A stretch of 64,000 nt of DNA from Rufibacter glacialis (GCF_008271745.1 NZ_VKKZ01000010.1:186001-250000); one strand, 5' to 3'. Counted from the first letter of the stretch, positions 33,265 to 42,689 are shown. Notes: generated by a model from the sequence alone, not told the origin. Made by a program: numbers and translations.

Positions 33265-34326
33265 ATGGCTATCCATCTTACCAGACCATTGAAAATTGGG
33301 TTGGTGGTAGTGCTGCTACTGCTCGCCTTCAGGATCGCACTTCCGTACCTGGTGAAAAACTACGTCAACAAGACGCTGGAAGAACTGCCGGGCTATACCG
33401 GCTACGTAGAGGACGTGGACATCTCCTTGCTAAGGGGCGCCTACCAGATAGACGGGCTTGTGCTGAAAGAAGAAAAAGGCAGTGAGAAATATCCGTTCCT
33501 GACCATTCAGGAGACGGACCTTTCCATTGAGTGGAAAGCCTTGTTCAAAGGCCGGCTGGCAGGCGAGGTCACCATGCTAAATCCGGTCATGAACTTGGTC
33601 ACCGGGAACGCCCAGTCCTCTAAAGCGGCCAAGGATGACCCTACTATTGACCACTGGACCGAGGTGGTGAAAGACCTGATGCCGATGAAGATTAACCGCT
33701 TTGAGGTGCACAACGGTAAACTGGCTTTTATTGATTTCAGCGCCTCGCCAGACGCAAAACTGGATATCCATAACATGGAACTGGTGGCCCTGAACCTGGC
33801 CAACGTGGAAAACACGGGGGGGAAGCTACCCTCTTCGGTGAAGGTCACCGGCAAGTCTATTGGCGGCGGAACAGTGAAAGGCAAGATGCGGGTGAATGCC
33901 CTCAAGCGCATTCCAGACTTTGACTCAGATTTCCAGATAACAGGCGTGAATCTCACCAGCCTGAACGGCTTCATTAAAAGGTACGCCAAGTTTGACGTGG
34001 AGCGCGGCAAGCTGGACCTCTACAGTGAGGTAAAGCTCATGGACGGTCAGCTGAAAGGGTATATCAAACCGTTCTTTGAGGAGGTGAAGGTGCTCAACTG
34101 GAAGAAAGACAAGAAGGAAGGCGGGGTGCTCAGTGCCGTGAAAGAAGCCGTGATCGGGGTCTTTGCCGAAGCCGCTGAAAACCAGAAGCGGGACCAGATC
34201 GCCACCCACATCCCCATCACCGGCAACATCAACAACCCCAAAACCGACGGGTGGGAAACCTTCGTCAACGTGATCAAGCACGCCTTCATCAATGCGTTCA
34301 GCAAAGGCATAGAAAACAGCCTGTAA
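33265..34326 (+). CDS. DUF748/AsmA-like membrane-anchored protein
   Basis: 353 aa from ATG 33265 (a TTG three codons upstream is possible). One N-terminal membrane helix (IGLVVVLLLLAFRIALPYL) is followed by a long beta-rich periplasmic region typical of DUF748 and AsmA-related proteins: LPGYTGYVEDVDISLLRGAYQIDGLVLKE, VDLSIEWKALFKGRLAGEV-like and FEVHNGKLAFIDFSASPDAKLDIHNMELVA. AsmA-like proteins are thought to form hydrophobic grooves bridging inner and outer membranes for lipid transport. At ~350 aa it is a short member, so a full bridge is doubtful. The gene stands alone. Confidence 0.8.
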   Translation: MAIHLTRPLKIGLVVVLLLLAFRIALPYLVKNYVNKTLEELPGYTGYVEDVDISLLRGAYQIDGLVLKEEKGSEKYPFLTIQETDLSIEWKALFKGRLAGEVTMLNPVMNLVTGNAQSSKAAKDDPTIDHWTEVVKDLMPMKINRFEVHNGKLAFIDFSASPDAKLDIHNMELVALNLANVENTGGKLPSSVKVTGKSIGGGTVKGKMRVNALKRIPDFDSDFQITGVNLTSLNGFIKRYAKFDVERGKLDLYSEVKLMDGQLKGYIKPFFEEVKVLNWKKDKKEGGVLSAVKEAVIGVFAEAAENQKRDQIATHIPITGNINNPKTDGWETFVNVIKHAFINAFSKGIENSL

Positions 34327-34630
34327 AGGAGGCATTCTTAGGAAGCTAGGCCAACTGCAACTCTATAAGATTAACATAGGATTCTTCTAAGGTGGAAAAC
34401 AGAGGTCTTTTTGCGTTAGAGCCTTATGGATTTTATACCATATTGTAGGTGAGTCAGTTGTAGTGGATTTTTGCTTTGGTTTCGTCCTTTTTTAGGGAAA
34501 ACAGCGCACAATCTCTTTGAACAAACCCCTGTGGAACCCGTTTCTTTCTAGTACCAACCCCATGCTGCTACCGGCCCTTTCTAATAAAGGAAAAAGGAAC
34601 GCATGGGCTCACCTACTAACCTAAGATAAC
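34327..34630. other. 304-nt gap before Mn-catalase
   Basis: No gene seen. A weak palindrome-like stretch (CCTTTTTTAGGGAAAACAGCG) lies near 34486-34506. No TAnnTTTG box was found at a convincing distance from the catalase start. Confidence 0.5.
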
Positions 34631-35605
34631 ATGTTCCATCACGTAAAAGACCTTCAATTTAACGCCCGGGTGTCAAAACCTGATCCTCGTTTCGCCGCTT
34701 TGCTCTTAGAGCAGTTTGGTGGGGAAAACGGAGAGTTGGCCGCTGCCATGCAGTATTTCACCCAGGCCTTTGCCGCCAAACAGCCCTATCCAGAGAAGTA
34801 TGACATGCTCATGGACATTGCCACGGAGGAGTTCAGTCACCTGGAGATTGTAGGAGCTACCATTCAGATGCTGCTGAAAGGCGTGAACGGGGAGTTGAAA
34901 GACGCTGCCGACCAGTCTGAGATCATGGAAGTCATGAACGGCAAAGCGGCCAAGGAGAACATCATCCACCAGGCCTTGTCTAACCCGCAGTTTGGGGTAT
35001 TGAGCGCCGGCGGTCCACGCCTGACCAACAGCCAAGGCATTCCCTGGTGTGCCTCGTACATCCACTCCAACGGCGACCTCACCGTGGATTTACGCTCAAA
35101 CATCGCCTCTGAGTCACGGGCCAAACTGGTCTATGAGTACCTGATGCAGTTCACTGATGACCCGTATGTAAAAGAGACGCTCTCTTTCCTGATGACCCGC
35201 GAGGTGGCCCACTTTGAGATGTTCCAGGCAGCCCTTTCCACCATTGAGCCCAACTACCCGCCGGGAGTTTTGCAAGCCGACCCACGTTTCACGAATCAGT
35301 ACTTCAACCTGTCACAGGGTGAAAGCGCCCGCGGCCCTTGGAACGAAGGCGAGATGCCCAACACCGGCAAACCTTGGAACTACATTGAAGATCCACTGGC
35401 CCACGTGAAGGAAACCCAAGGACTTCAGGACCGGGAGAAAGGCATTGAAAAGGAGATGAAGCTCACCGAGAAGATGAACAAGGAACTCAGCAAAATCAAA
35501 AGCGCTGAAATCACCTCTGCTGAGCCCAAAGGCGTTGCCCAATGGAGCAGCTACAATGGTATAGAGGACGGTGAAAAGAAAGGGAAAGACAACAGTAAGT
35601 CTTAA
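34631..35605 (+). CDS. Manganese-dependent catalase
   Basis: 324 aa, the usual size for the non-haem, di-manganese catalases (about 270-320). They disproportionate hydrogen peroxide. The four-helix metal site is visible in LLEQFGGENGELAAAMQYF (Glu ligand), MDIATEEFSHLEIVGATI (Glu and His ligands) and FLMTREVAHFEMFQAAL (Glu and His). The N-terminus MFHHVKDLQFNARVSKPDP is characteristic of the family. The C-terminal ~60 residues are charged and probably disordered (KGIEKEMKLTEKMNKELSK), as in other members. It is monocistronic and followed by a hairpin terminator. A cytosolic location fits the lack of a signal peptide. Confidence 0.95.
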   Translation: MFHHVKDLQFNARVSKPDPRFAALLLEQFGGENGELAAAMQYFTQAFAAKQPYPEKYDMLMDIATEEFSHLEIVGATIQMLLKGVNGELKDAADQSEIMEVMNGKAAKENIIHQALSNPQFGVLSAGGPRLTNSQGIPWCASYIHSNGDLTVDLRSNIASESRAKLVYEYLMQFTDDPYVKETLSFLMTREVAHFEMFQAALSTIEPNYPPGVLQADPRFTNQYFNLSQGESARGPWNEGEMPNTGKPWNYIEDPLAHVKETQGLQDREKGIEKEMKLTEKMNKELSKIKSAEITSAEPKGVAQWSSYNGIEDGEKKGKDNSKS

Positions 35606-35628
35606 CCTTCTGTACATACTATAGAAAA

Positions 35629-35657
35629 CGGCTATCAGGTGTGGAACCTGGTAGCCG
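35629..35657 (+). terminator. Terminator of Mn-catalase gene
   Basis: CGGCTATCAGGT-gtgga-ACCTGGTAGCCG followed by ATTTTTG; a 12-bp stem with one G-T pair, 24 nt after the stop. Confidence 0.85.
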
Positions 35658-35720
35658 ATTTTTGTTTGTGGCTCAGGGGGTAAAGTAAAAGACCGTGCCA
35701 TTTCCCTAGAACTAGTTGCA

Positions 35721-35742
35721 TCTGGAAGAACTGCGAGGGTCT
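35721..35742 (-). repeat. Degenerate half REP-like element
   Basis: TCTGGAAGAACTGCGAGGGT matches the second half of the REP copies at 30768 and 62690 with about three differences in 22. The other half is missing. It may be a decayed copy. Confidence 0.5.
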
Positions 35743-35760
35743 AGTCCTGCTACATAAAAA

Positions 35761-35791
35761 GACCTCACAGGTTTTTAAAACCTGTGAGGTC
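35761..35791. terminator. CCTCACAGG palindrome, copy 3
   Basis: GACCTCACAGGTTTT and its exact complement around one base (15-bp stem), with an A run before it giving a T run on the minus strand. It follows the minus-strand gene ending at 35844 and probably terminates it. Confidence 0.7.
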
Positions 35792-35800
35792 TACGATTAT

Positions 35801-35840
35801 CTGTTTTTAGGCTCAATTTCAGAAACGGAGCCAATAACAG
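35801..35840. repeat. Dispersed imperfect palindrome, best-formed copy
   Basis: CTGTTTTTAGGCTCAATTTC-a-GAAACGGAGCCAATAACAG: CTGTT/AACAG, GGCTC/GAGCC and TTTC/GAAA pair in register. It ends 3 nt from the stop of the minus-strand gene, between that stop and the terminator palindrome. Confidence 0.65.
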
Positions 35841-35843
35841 GGT

Positions 35844-37508
35844 TTAATGCTGGTGTTGCATGCTGTTGCCGGTCGTAGGTTTTTTAGCATTACTTCCTCC
35901 CATCATCAGGCCCGGGTTCAGCCTCAGGTAAATCTCCCCAGACACCGGGGTTTTACCATACAGCGGCTTCAGCAATTTATCTGGCGCGAAAACGCTGGCT
36001 TGTACCCCCAGGGTCAAATACGTATTGGCGAAATGCGCCACCCGCTGGCTTGTGCCCAAGGTGAGGGCATGCACGTCAAAAACATCATGGTGGTCAAATT
36101 GGTCTGCCAGGTCCAGCTCGCCCGGGGTTTTCTGCACGTACTCATAGCGGCCGTACACCGCGGTTTTGTCCATCTGCAGGTTGGCTTCGGCAATGGCCGA
36201 GTGCTCCTGGTGGTGGCCGCCGCCGTTAAAGCCCCAGATAAAAGCCGAGGTGAAGAACCGGTCACCCCCGCCCGCCAAAGGCCGGCTGTAAAGGGCAGAG
36301 GCCGTGGTGCGGGTTACGTCTTCCTCGGGTTCCAGAGGCTCAGGGCTGGTGATCCAGCCGCGCGATACCTGCAGAGCCCAGTTCTGGTTGGGGTTATAAG
36401 AAAGGCGCGTGGCATAGGAGTCAAACCGGGGTTTGTCAAAGTCATAGCGGTTTTCATCGGGTTCGCGGCCCGTGAAGTTGGAGCCTTCTATCTTGAACTG
36501 CTTGTACCGGAAACCTACCGTAGCTACCCCAAACGTGATGTGGGTGGCGTCTTGCCAATGGTGGCCCAGCGGTGATTCTGGGTTGTTGAACGCTGAGATG
36601 CGGTGCATGAACACGGGTGGCCCCACGGGCGGCTCCCCTGGGTAGCCAAAGAAGCCGTACAGATCCATGTCTTGGTTCAGCATGTGCGTGTAGCCTACGC
36701 TGATCTCAGAGAACAGGTCATGCGGGTGCTGGCGGTCTACCAGGCGTTTCCCGCCGCCGTAGGTTTCGCCGCTCTGGAACAGCAGGGGGTAACCGCGGTC
36801 GCCCATGGTAAGTTCATCCAGGCTCATCATCACGCTGAAGCGCAGGAGGCCGCGTTTGCCCACTTCGCGCTGCGCCATGCCCATGAACCAGTTGGGGGCG
36901 TCCAGTTGGCTGCCGCCCCGGGAGCCTTTCTCAAAGATATCCTGCTTGTTGTAGCGCAGCCACAGTTGGCCGTGGAACATGAGCATCCAGTCGCCGGCGT
37001 GTTTCATGTACCCATACATAGGCGTGGCGTCTGGGTGCCAGGACGTGCCAGAGCCGTTCCGGTTCATGGGCAGGTTGCGGGAGAACGCGTGGCTCATGCC
37101 GCCCATGCTGTGGTCCATGCCCCCGTGGCGGGTGGTGTCTTGTGTTTTAGTGCCTTCCTCCATGACCATGCCGGGGTGATGTTCATGCTTTTTCGCAGTG
37201 TCTTGCGGCATGGGATGGCCCTGGTGCTGCTGGGTGGTGGCAGGGGCAGGCATAGGGTGCCCTGAGTGATCACCGGTGGTTGTACCTGGGGCCGGGGATT
37301 TTTTAGGGGCTGCCGGAGCGGCCGCTTTTTTCTTGGCAGGGGCCGGCACGGGTTTCTTTTTAGGGGCCGAAGCCGGCTTGGTGGGTGCCGGTGGTACAGC
37401 GGGCTTGGTTTGCTTTTTAGCTGGTGCCGTGGTATGATGTTCATGCTGCGCCTGGGCCTCCAAGAGACCAAACGTCAAGGCAAGGGCAAGGGTGAAAAGT
37501 AGTTTCAT
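35844..37508 (-). CDS. His/Met-rich outer-membrane-like protein, possible copper-related
   Basis: 554 aa. Signal peptide LLFTLALALTFGLLEAQAQ. Residues ~22-75 are a Lys/Pro/Ala linker; residues ~78-150 are rich in His and Met (DHSGHPMP, QHQGHPMP, KHEHHPGMVM, GGMDHSMGGMSHAF), a pattern typical of Cu(I)/Cu(II)-binding periplasmic proteins such as CopB/PcoB. The remaining ~400 residues consist of alternating aromatic beta strands (GYMKHAGDWMLMFHGQLWLRY, ALQVSRGWI, TAVYGRYEYVQKT), which looks like a porin-type barrel with a complete aromatic pattern. No named family is assigned with certainty. It lies 8 kb from the copper island and on the same strand. A role in copper or other metal handling at the outer membrane is inference. 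Confidence 0.75.
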   Translation of the reverse strand: MKLLFTLALALTFGLLEAQAQHEHHTTAPAKKQTKPAVPPAPTKPASAPKKKPVPAPAKKKAAAPAAPKKSPAPGTTTGDHSGHPMPAPATTQQHQGHPMPQDTAKKHEHHPGMVMEEGTKTQDTTRHGGMDHSMGGMSHAFSRNLPMNRNGSGTSWHPDATPMYGYMKHAGDWMLMFHGQLWLRYNKQDIFEKGSRGGSQLDAPNWFMGMAQREVGKRGLLRFSVMMSLDELTMGDRGYPLLFQSGETYGGGKRLVDRQHPHDLFSEISVGYTHMLNQDMDLYGFFGYPGEPPVGPPVFMHRISAFNNPESPLGHHWQDATHITFGVATVGFRYKQFKIEGSNFTGREPDENRYDFDKPRFDSYATRLSYNPNQNWALQVSRGWITSPEPLEPEEDVTRTTASALYSRPLAGGGDRFFTSAFIWGFNGGGHHQEHSAIAEANLQMDKTAVYGRYEYVQKTPGELDLADQFDHHDVFDVHALTLGTSQRVAHFANTYLTLGVQASVFAPDKLLKPLYGKTPVSGEIYLRLNPGLMMGGSNAKKPTTGNSMQHQH

Positions 37509-37720
37509 AGGGTTACGTACGGTAGGAGTTAGTTAAACCTTTCGTGCTACAAAGAAAACGGGCGGCGGTGCCCGAAGTTTAACATCATCTGGTGATTCTG
37601 GTGTATAATTAGGTTCGGGCTGTTTATACTTGGCAATGAAAGCGGTTTCAGCCCGTTTTTTAGAAAATAACCCTAAAACAAAGCAACTGCGCGCATCTGC
37701 TGCCCACAACCTCCTTCGTT

Positions 37721-38011
37721 ATGTTCCTCATTGAACTCACCTACGCCGTACCATTTGCAGAGATAGAACCATTCATGGCCGAGCATCTGGCTTTTGTGGA
37801 GCAAGGCTTCTCTGCCGGCCATTTCTTAGCCTCGGGCCGCAAAGTGCCCCGTGATGGCGGCTTCATCTTCTGCCGGGCAAGCAGCAGGCAAGCCGTAGAG
37901 GAACTCATGCAAGCTGACCCCTTCGTGTACCAGGCGCTGGTAGAGGTGCGAATAGTGGAGTTTGTGACCTCCAGAACCATACCCGAAATGGCCGGGCTGG
38001 CCGAAGCTTGA
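37721..38011 (+). CDS. YciI-family protein
   Basis: 96 aa ferredoxin-like alpha-beta fold. The family pattern is visible: FLIELTYAVPFAEIEPFMAEHLAFVEQGFSAGHFLASGRKVPR with the conserved His in EHLAF and GGFIFCRASSRQAVEELMQADPF. These small dimeric proteins include putative dehydrochlorinases and proteins of unknown function. It stands alone between a minus-strand gene and a P-type ATPase. A palindrome copy (CCGTTTTTTAGAAAATAACCCTAAAAC) precedes it at 37653-37679. Confidence 0.88.
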   Translation: MFLIELTYAVPFAEIEPFMAEHLAFVEQGFSAGHFLASGRKVPRDGGFIFCRASSRQAVEELMQADPFVYQALVEVRIVEFVTSRTIPEMAGLAEA

Positions 38012-38249
38012 TTCCTTCTTTAAAGGGAGTTTAAGCGAAAACACACCTGAAACGGATAGACTCCGGCTGGGGCTCCTGCCAACCGTTTTGAGGAGCAGGA
38101 CCAAAAGCCTGGTCAGCTTATTTTTTCCTGAGAAGGTAGAAGCTTCTGGAAAATCTTCGTAGAAGCTGTAACATGATGGCCCTGAAAAGCAGGGCGTTGG
38201 AGCCAGCCATAGGGCAAAGGCTTTCTGGTGATTCGTTAATTAATAGTTC

Positions 38250-40910
38250 ATGGAATTTTATCAACGTCCCGCAGAACACGTCTTAGAGGAATTACAAACT
38301 TCCCCAAAAGGCCTCTCCACAGCAGAAGTACAAGAGCGGTTGCAGACCCATGGGTATAATGAATTAGAGGAAGCCACCAAAGACCCGCTCTGGAAGCTTT
38401 TTTTGGAATCCTTCAAAGATCCCATGGTCATTGTGCTACTCATTGCCGCCGCGGTGCAGTTGGTATTGGGCGAGGTGATGGAGGCCGTCATCATCTTTGC
38501 GGTACTGGTGCTCAATGCCGTGGTGGGGGTGGTGCAGACCAGAAAGGCCGAAGGAGCCTTAGACGCGCTTCGGCAGATGTCAGCGCCCTCAGCCAAGGTC
38601 CTGCGCGATGGCGTGACCCAGACCATGGCCGCCCGCGAACTGGTACCCGGCGATGTGGTGCTGCTGGAGGCCGGTGACTACGTCTCAGCGGACGGACGAC
38701 TGGTGCAGGGCAGCTCTTTGCGCATAGACGAAGGAATGCTCACCGGCGAGTCAGTGCCCGTGGAGAAACACACCGATACCATTTCAGAAGAAGTGGCCCT
38801 GGGTGACCGTAAGAATATGGTGTACAGCGGCGCGCTGGTGGTGTATGGCCGAGGGGCCTTTGTGGTCACCGGTACTGCCACCAAAACCGAAATAGGAAAA
38901 ATAGCCGGTTTACTGGCCAGCGCCGAAAGCAAGCAAACGCCCCTGCAACGCAAGCTCGCAGATTTCAGCAAGAAACTGGGCTGGGTTATCCTGGCGCTTT
39001 GTATTGTGATCTTCGGGGTGGAGGCGGGTCGGGTCTGGTTTGATCCTGAAGGGCAGGACATGACCAGCGCCTTGCTCAAGGCCTTCATGTTTGCCGTGGC
39101 CGTGGCGGTGGCCGCTATCCCAGAGGCGCTTTCCTCCATTGTAACCATTGTATTGGCCGTGGGCACGAATAAAATGGCCAAGCGCCACGCCATCATCCGG
39201 AAATTGCCGGCCGTGGAGACCCTGGGCTCTACCAGTGTCATCTGTACTGATAAGACGGGCACACTTACCCAGAACAAGATGACGGTGGTGGATTTCTTCG
39301 TGCCCGGTAAAACCGGCGATGAGTTAACCCAGGAACCGGGCCAGTGGAATGCCTCGGCGCGGCGCCTGATGCAGGTGGCCGTACTCTGTAATGACTCCCA
39401 CATCAATGAAGACGGAACCGTGATAGGTGACCCCACAGAGATCGCCCTCATCGCGTTCAGCAACCAGAACCAGCTCCCGTACGGTGACATTAGAAAAAAG
39501 TACCGGCGCGAGGCCGAGTTGCCTTTTGACTCGGACCGGAAACTCATGTCTACGGTCCATACCCTGGACGGCCAGCGCCTGCTGCTCACCAAGGGCGGTC
39601 CGGACGTGGTGTTCTCGCGCTGCACCCACGTGCTGATCAACGGCGAGGAACTGCCCCTCACGCCAGACCTGCTGGACAACATCCAGAACCAGAACGAGGA
39701 GTTCTCTGACCGGGCGCTGCGCGTGCTGGCGTTCGCCTATAAACCCTTGACCGACGGGGCAGAAATTACCTTTGAGGCCGAGAATGACCTGGTGCTGGTG
39801 GGCCTCTACGCCATGATTGACCCGCCGCGCGAAGAGGTCTACGCTTCCATTGCCGAAGCCAAGGTAGCCGGCATCCGGACCGTGATGATCACCGGTGACC
39901 ACAAAACCACTGCCCAGGCCATTGGCCGTGACATTGGCCTGATGGATGAAAACGACATTGCCGTCACCGGGCAGGAACTGGACGCGCTCTCAGAAGAAGA
40001 GCTGGACCAGAAGCTGGAAGACATTGCCGTGTACGCACGGGTTTCGCCAGAAAACAAGATCAGGATTGTGCGGGCCTGGCAACGCAAAGGCAAGATCACC
40101 GCCATGACCGGCGACGGCGTGAATGATGCCCCGGCCCTGAAGCAGGCCGACATCGGCGTAGCCATGGGCAGCGGGACAGATGTGGCCAAAGACGCCTCGG
40201 CCATGATCCTCACCGACGATAATTTTGTGTCCATCATCAGTGCCGTGTCGGTGGGCCGCACGGTTCTGGACAACATCAAGAAAGCGATCGCCTACCTGTT
40301 TGCGGGGAACCTGGGGGCTATCATTGCCATTCTGTTTGCGCTGGCCCTGGACTGGGTCAATCCGTTCACACCCATTCAATTGCTCTTCATCAACCTGCTC
40401 AATGACTCACTGCCGGCCATTGCCCTGGGCATGGAAAACGCGGAACCCAACGTAATGCAGCGCAAACCCCGTGACATCAACGAAGGCATTTTTGCCGGCG
40501 GCACGTTAAAGTCCGTGCTCATGCGGGGTATTCTTATTGGGGCAGCGGTGATTGTGTCACAGTACCTGGGCTTGCAGCACTCCCCTGAGATGAGCATTGC
40601 CATGGCTTTTACTACCCTTATTCTGGCTCGTACGTTGCAGACGTTTGCCGCCCGTTCCAATACGCAGACCGTCTTTGGGGCTGGTTTCTTTGAGAACAAA
40701 TATGTGCTGGGCGCGGTCTTGCTTTGCTTCGGGTTGTATGGTCTCACGGTACTGCCGGGCGTAAGGGAGATTTTCTCTATCCCGGCTACGTTTGGGTGGG
40801 CTGAGTGGCAATATGCCGCCGGTTTAGCCTTGGGCGCTGTGGTCTTGATGGAAATCTGGAAGTTGATGCCCTGGGCCTCGGGCAAAAAGAAAACGGGGCA
40901 TTCTTCATAA
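38250..40910 (+). CDS. Cation-transporting P-type ATPase, Ca2+/PMR1-like (P2A)
   Basis: 886 aa inner-membrane pump with an N-terminal cation ATPase domain (residues ~5-70), actuator motif MLTGESVPVEKH, phosphorylation motif CTDKTGTLTQNKM and hinge GDGVNDAPALKQADIGVAMG. Transmembrane helix 4 carries VAAIPEALSSIVTIVLAVG (PEAL instead of PEGL), and helix 6 has INLLNDSLPAIALG with Asn/Asp ligands, as in SERCA/PMR1-type calcium pumps. It is predicted to export Ca2+ (or Mn2+). There is no heavy-metal domain or CPC motif, so it differs from CopA at 46 kb. It is monocistronic, convergent with the amylase gene over a 20-bp inverted repeat. Confidence 0.92.
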   Translation: MEFYQRPAEHVLEELQTSPKGLSTAEVQERLQTHGYNELEEATKDPLWKLFLESFKDPMVIVLLIAAAVQLVLGEVMEAVIIFAVLVLNAVVGVVQTRKAEGALDALRQMSAPSAKVLRDGVTQTMAARELVPGDVVLLEAGDYVSADGRLVQGSSLRIDEGMLTGESVPVEKHTDTISEEVALGDRKNMVYSGALVVYGRGAFVVTGTATKTEIGKIAGLLASAESKQTPLQRKLADFSKKLGWVILALCIVIFGVEAGRVWFDPEGQDMTSALLKAFMFAVAVAVAAIPEALSSIVTIVLAVGTNKMAKRHAIIRKLPAVETLGSTSVICTDKTGTLTQNKMTVVDFFVPGKTGDELTQEPGQWNASARRLMQVAVLCNDSHINEDGTVIGDPTEIALIAFSNQNQLPYGDIRKKYRREAELPFDSDRKLMSTVHTLDGQRLLLTKGGPDVVFSRCTHVLINGEELPLTPDLLDNIQNQNEEFSDRALRVLAFAYKPLTDGAEITFEAENDLVLVGLYAMIDPPREEVYASIAEAKVAGIRTVMITGDHKTTAQAIGRDIGLMDENDIAVTGQELDALSEEELDQKLEDIAVYARVSPENKIRIVRAWQRKGKITAMTGDGVNDAPALKQADIGVAMGSGTDVAKDASAMILTDDNFVSIISAVSVGRTVLDNIKKAIAYLFAGNLGAIIAILFALALDWVNPFTPIQLLFINLLNDSLPAIALGMENAEPNVMQRKPRDINEGIFAGGTLKSVLMRGILIGAAVIVSQYLGLQHSPEMSIAMAFTTLILARTLQTFAARSNTQTVFGAGFFENKYVLGAVLLCFGLYGLTVLPGVREIFSIPATFGWAEWQYAAGLALGAVVLMEIWKLMPWASGKKKTGHSS

Positions 40911-40949
40911 AACGGCGCAGAAACGCTTTTTACCTTCACCTAAGAAAGC

Positions 40950-41014
40950 AAAACGGCTTTTTGTACCGACAACCCTCGCTAAGAGCGGAGTTAATCGGTA
41001 CAAAAAGCCGTTTT
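40950..41014. terminator. 20-bp perfect inverted repeat between convergent genes
   Basis: AAAACGGCTTTTTGTACCGA (40950-40969) pairs exactly with 40995-41014 across a 25-nt loop that contains a small CTC/GAG stem. Bidirectional terminator for the P-type ATPase and the amylase gene. Confidence 0.8.
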
Positions 41015-41122
41015 TGGTGTTACCTGGTAAAGCGGTTGTCTTGAAACTGTTGCCCGTACGCCTTACCATGAAACCTTCTTTCCGTCTGTTTTTCCTGAAA
41101 GGGAGCAGAAACCAGGAGCGGT

Positions 41123-42565
41123 TTAGATGGGCGCTGTCTGGTCACTGTGCAGCACCAGGTATTTCCAGGGCCCCAGGGTGATCTCGTCATCGCCCTTCAG
41201 CTGGTAGCTGTCATTGGTGAACAGTTCTTTGTAACGGCCAGCCTGGCTTTTTGAGTTGAGTTTCACTTTTACCCGCTGGTTGCTGAAGTTAATGATGGGA
41301 ATGACCTTGTTGCCGTTCTTCTCGCGGTAGAAGGAAATCACCTGGTCTGGCTTGTCGTTGTAGATCCTGACCATCTCGCCGCCCCATTCCCCATTCCAGA
41401 GCGCCTGGTTTTTGTGCTTCAAGGCAAACAGCTTGGTGTAGATTTCGGCGTTCCGGTGCGGTTTCCAGGTGATGGTGTCTTTTTCGAAAAACCTGAGCGA
41501 ACGGTTCAGGCCCGCTTCCTGCCCGCTGTAGACCAGAGGCATGCCGTTCACCACCGAGGTCATGACCATGGCCGCTTCCAGGCCCGGACCAAAGTTGGCG
41601 TACTGGTTTCCGGCCCAGGAATTCTTGTCGTGGTTATCAGTGAAGGTCATGCGGTAGCCGCCTCTGGGGAACGAACTCACATCATGGGCCATGTATTCCA
41701 CCAGGCCGTGGATGGGCTTCTGGCCCGTGGTCACCTCGTGCAGCCGGTCCCACAGGCTCCAGGAGTAGGTCATGTCAAAGGCTTTTTTGTGCAGATCCCG
41801 TGATTCCCACTCGGCCAGCATGAACACGGGCTTTATGGCGTCCAGCTCCGCGCGGGCGTTCTCCCAGAAATCAACGGGCATGAAACCGGCCACGTCGCAG
41901 CGGTAGCCGTCCACATCCAGTTCCCGCACCCAATAGGTGAGCGCCTCGGTCATGTATTTCCGGAGGCCGGGTTGGGTATAGTCAAAATCAATGATGTCTT
42001 CCCAATCATACCAGGGCGTGGGCTGGAAGTCGCCTTCAGCGGTCTTGGTGTACCATTCCGGGTGCTGCTGGGTGAGCGGGTTGTCCCAGGCCGAGTGGTT
42101 AGCTACCCAGTCCAGGATCACGAACATGCCAAGGGTATGGATTTTCTGTACCAGGGCCTTGAAATCTTCCTTGGTGCCAAATTCAGGGTTAACGCCGTAG
42201 TAATCCTTCACCGAGTAGTAGCTGCCCAACGTGCCCTTCCGGTTCTTTTCCCCGATGGGGTGAATGGGCATGAGCCACAGAATATCAACCCCCATTTTCT
42301 TAAGCCGGGGCAGGTGCGCCTCAAAGGCTTTGAACGTGCCTTCTGGAGTATACTGCCGGATATTTACCTCATAGATGGTGGCGTTCTTGCTCCAGGCCGG
42401 GTGCGTCAGTTCCACGTAGGGTTTGGGGGCATACCGGTCATCCGCTTTCTTCTCTTTCTGCGGGAGGGCCACCGTGGGGGAAGCCTTCTGAGGCGCGGGG
42501 CTGTTGCAGCCTAAAAGGAGAAGAAGAAAGCCAAGGAGAAAAGTGGGGGAGAGGTGTTTAGCCAT
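41123..42565 (-). CDS. Alpha-amylase family (GH13) lipoprotein
   Basis: 480 aa from ATG 42565. A longer frame exists upstream but the product starts with MAKHLSPTFLLGFLLLLLGC, a complete lipoprotein signal with Cys20. The GH13 motifs are present: DWVANHS (I), GYRCDVAGF with the nucleophile Asp (II), MLAEWES with the acid Glu (III) and TFTDNHDKNSW (IV). It is predicted to hydrolyse alpha-1,4-glucans at the cell envelope. The short C-terminal beta domain (VIPIINFSNQRVKVKLN) is present. It is not in a Sus-type cluster, and the SusD at the left edge is 40 kb away. Confidence 0.92.
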   Translation of the reverse strand: MAKHLSPTFLLGFLLLLLGCNSPAPQKASPTVALPQKEKKADDRYAPKPYVELTHPAWSKNATIYEVNIRQYTPEGTFKAFEAHLPRLKKMGVDILWLMPIHPIGEKNRKGTLGSYYSVKDYYGVNPEFGTKEDFKALVQKIHTLGMFVILDWVANHSAWDNPLTQQHPEWYTKTAEGDFQPTPWYDWEDIIDFDYTQPGLRKYMTEALTYWVRELDVDGYRCDVAGFMPVDFWENARAELDAIKPVFMLAEWESRDLHKKAFDMTYSWSLWDRLHEVTTGQKPIHGLVEYMAHDVSSFPRGGYRMTFTDNHDKNSWAGNQYANFGPGLEAAMVMTSVVNGMPLVYSGQEAGLNRSLRFFEKDTITWKPHRNAEIYTKLFALKHKNQALWNGEWGGEMVRIYNDKPDQVISFYREKNGNKVIPIINFSNQRVKVKLNSKSQAGRYKELFTNDSYQLKGDDEITLGPWKYLVLHSDQTAPI

Positions 42566-42681
42566 GGGAGACACAGGTTTTAGGCCAGAAGGCCGAAGCG
42601 CGTGAAAAAAAACAAACCAGTAGTGTATGCTGGTATGGTTAAAGATACGTAAACCTGCCTGCGAAGCGAAGAAGAATATGC

Positions 42682-42689
42682 TACTTTTG
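42682..42689 (+). promoter_or_regulatory. Candidate -7 element upstream of selO
   Basis: TACTTTTG matches TAnnTTTG, 174 nt before the selO start. No -33 TTG is at a suitable distance. No other convincing promoter was found in the 298-nt divergent gap 42566-42863. Confidence 0.3.
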
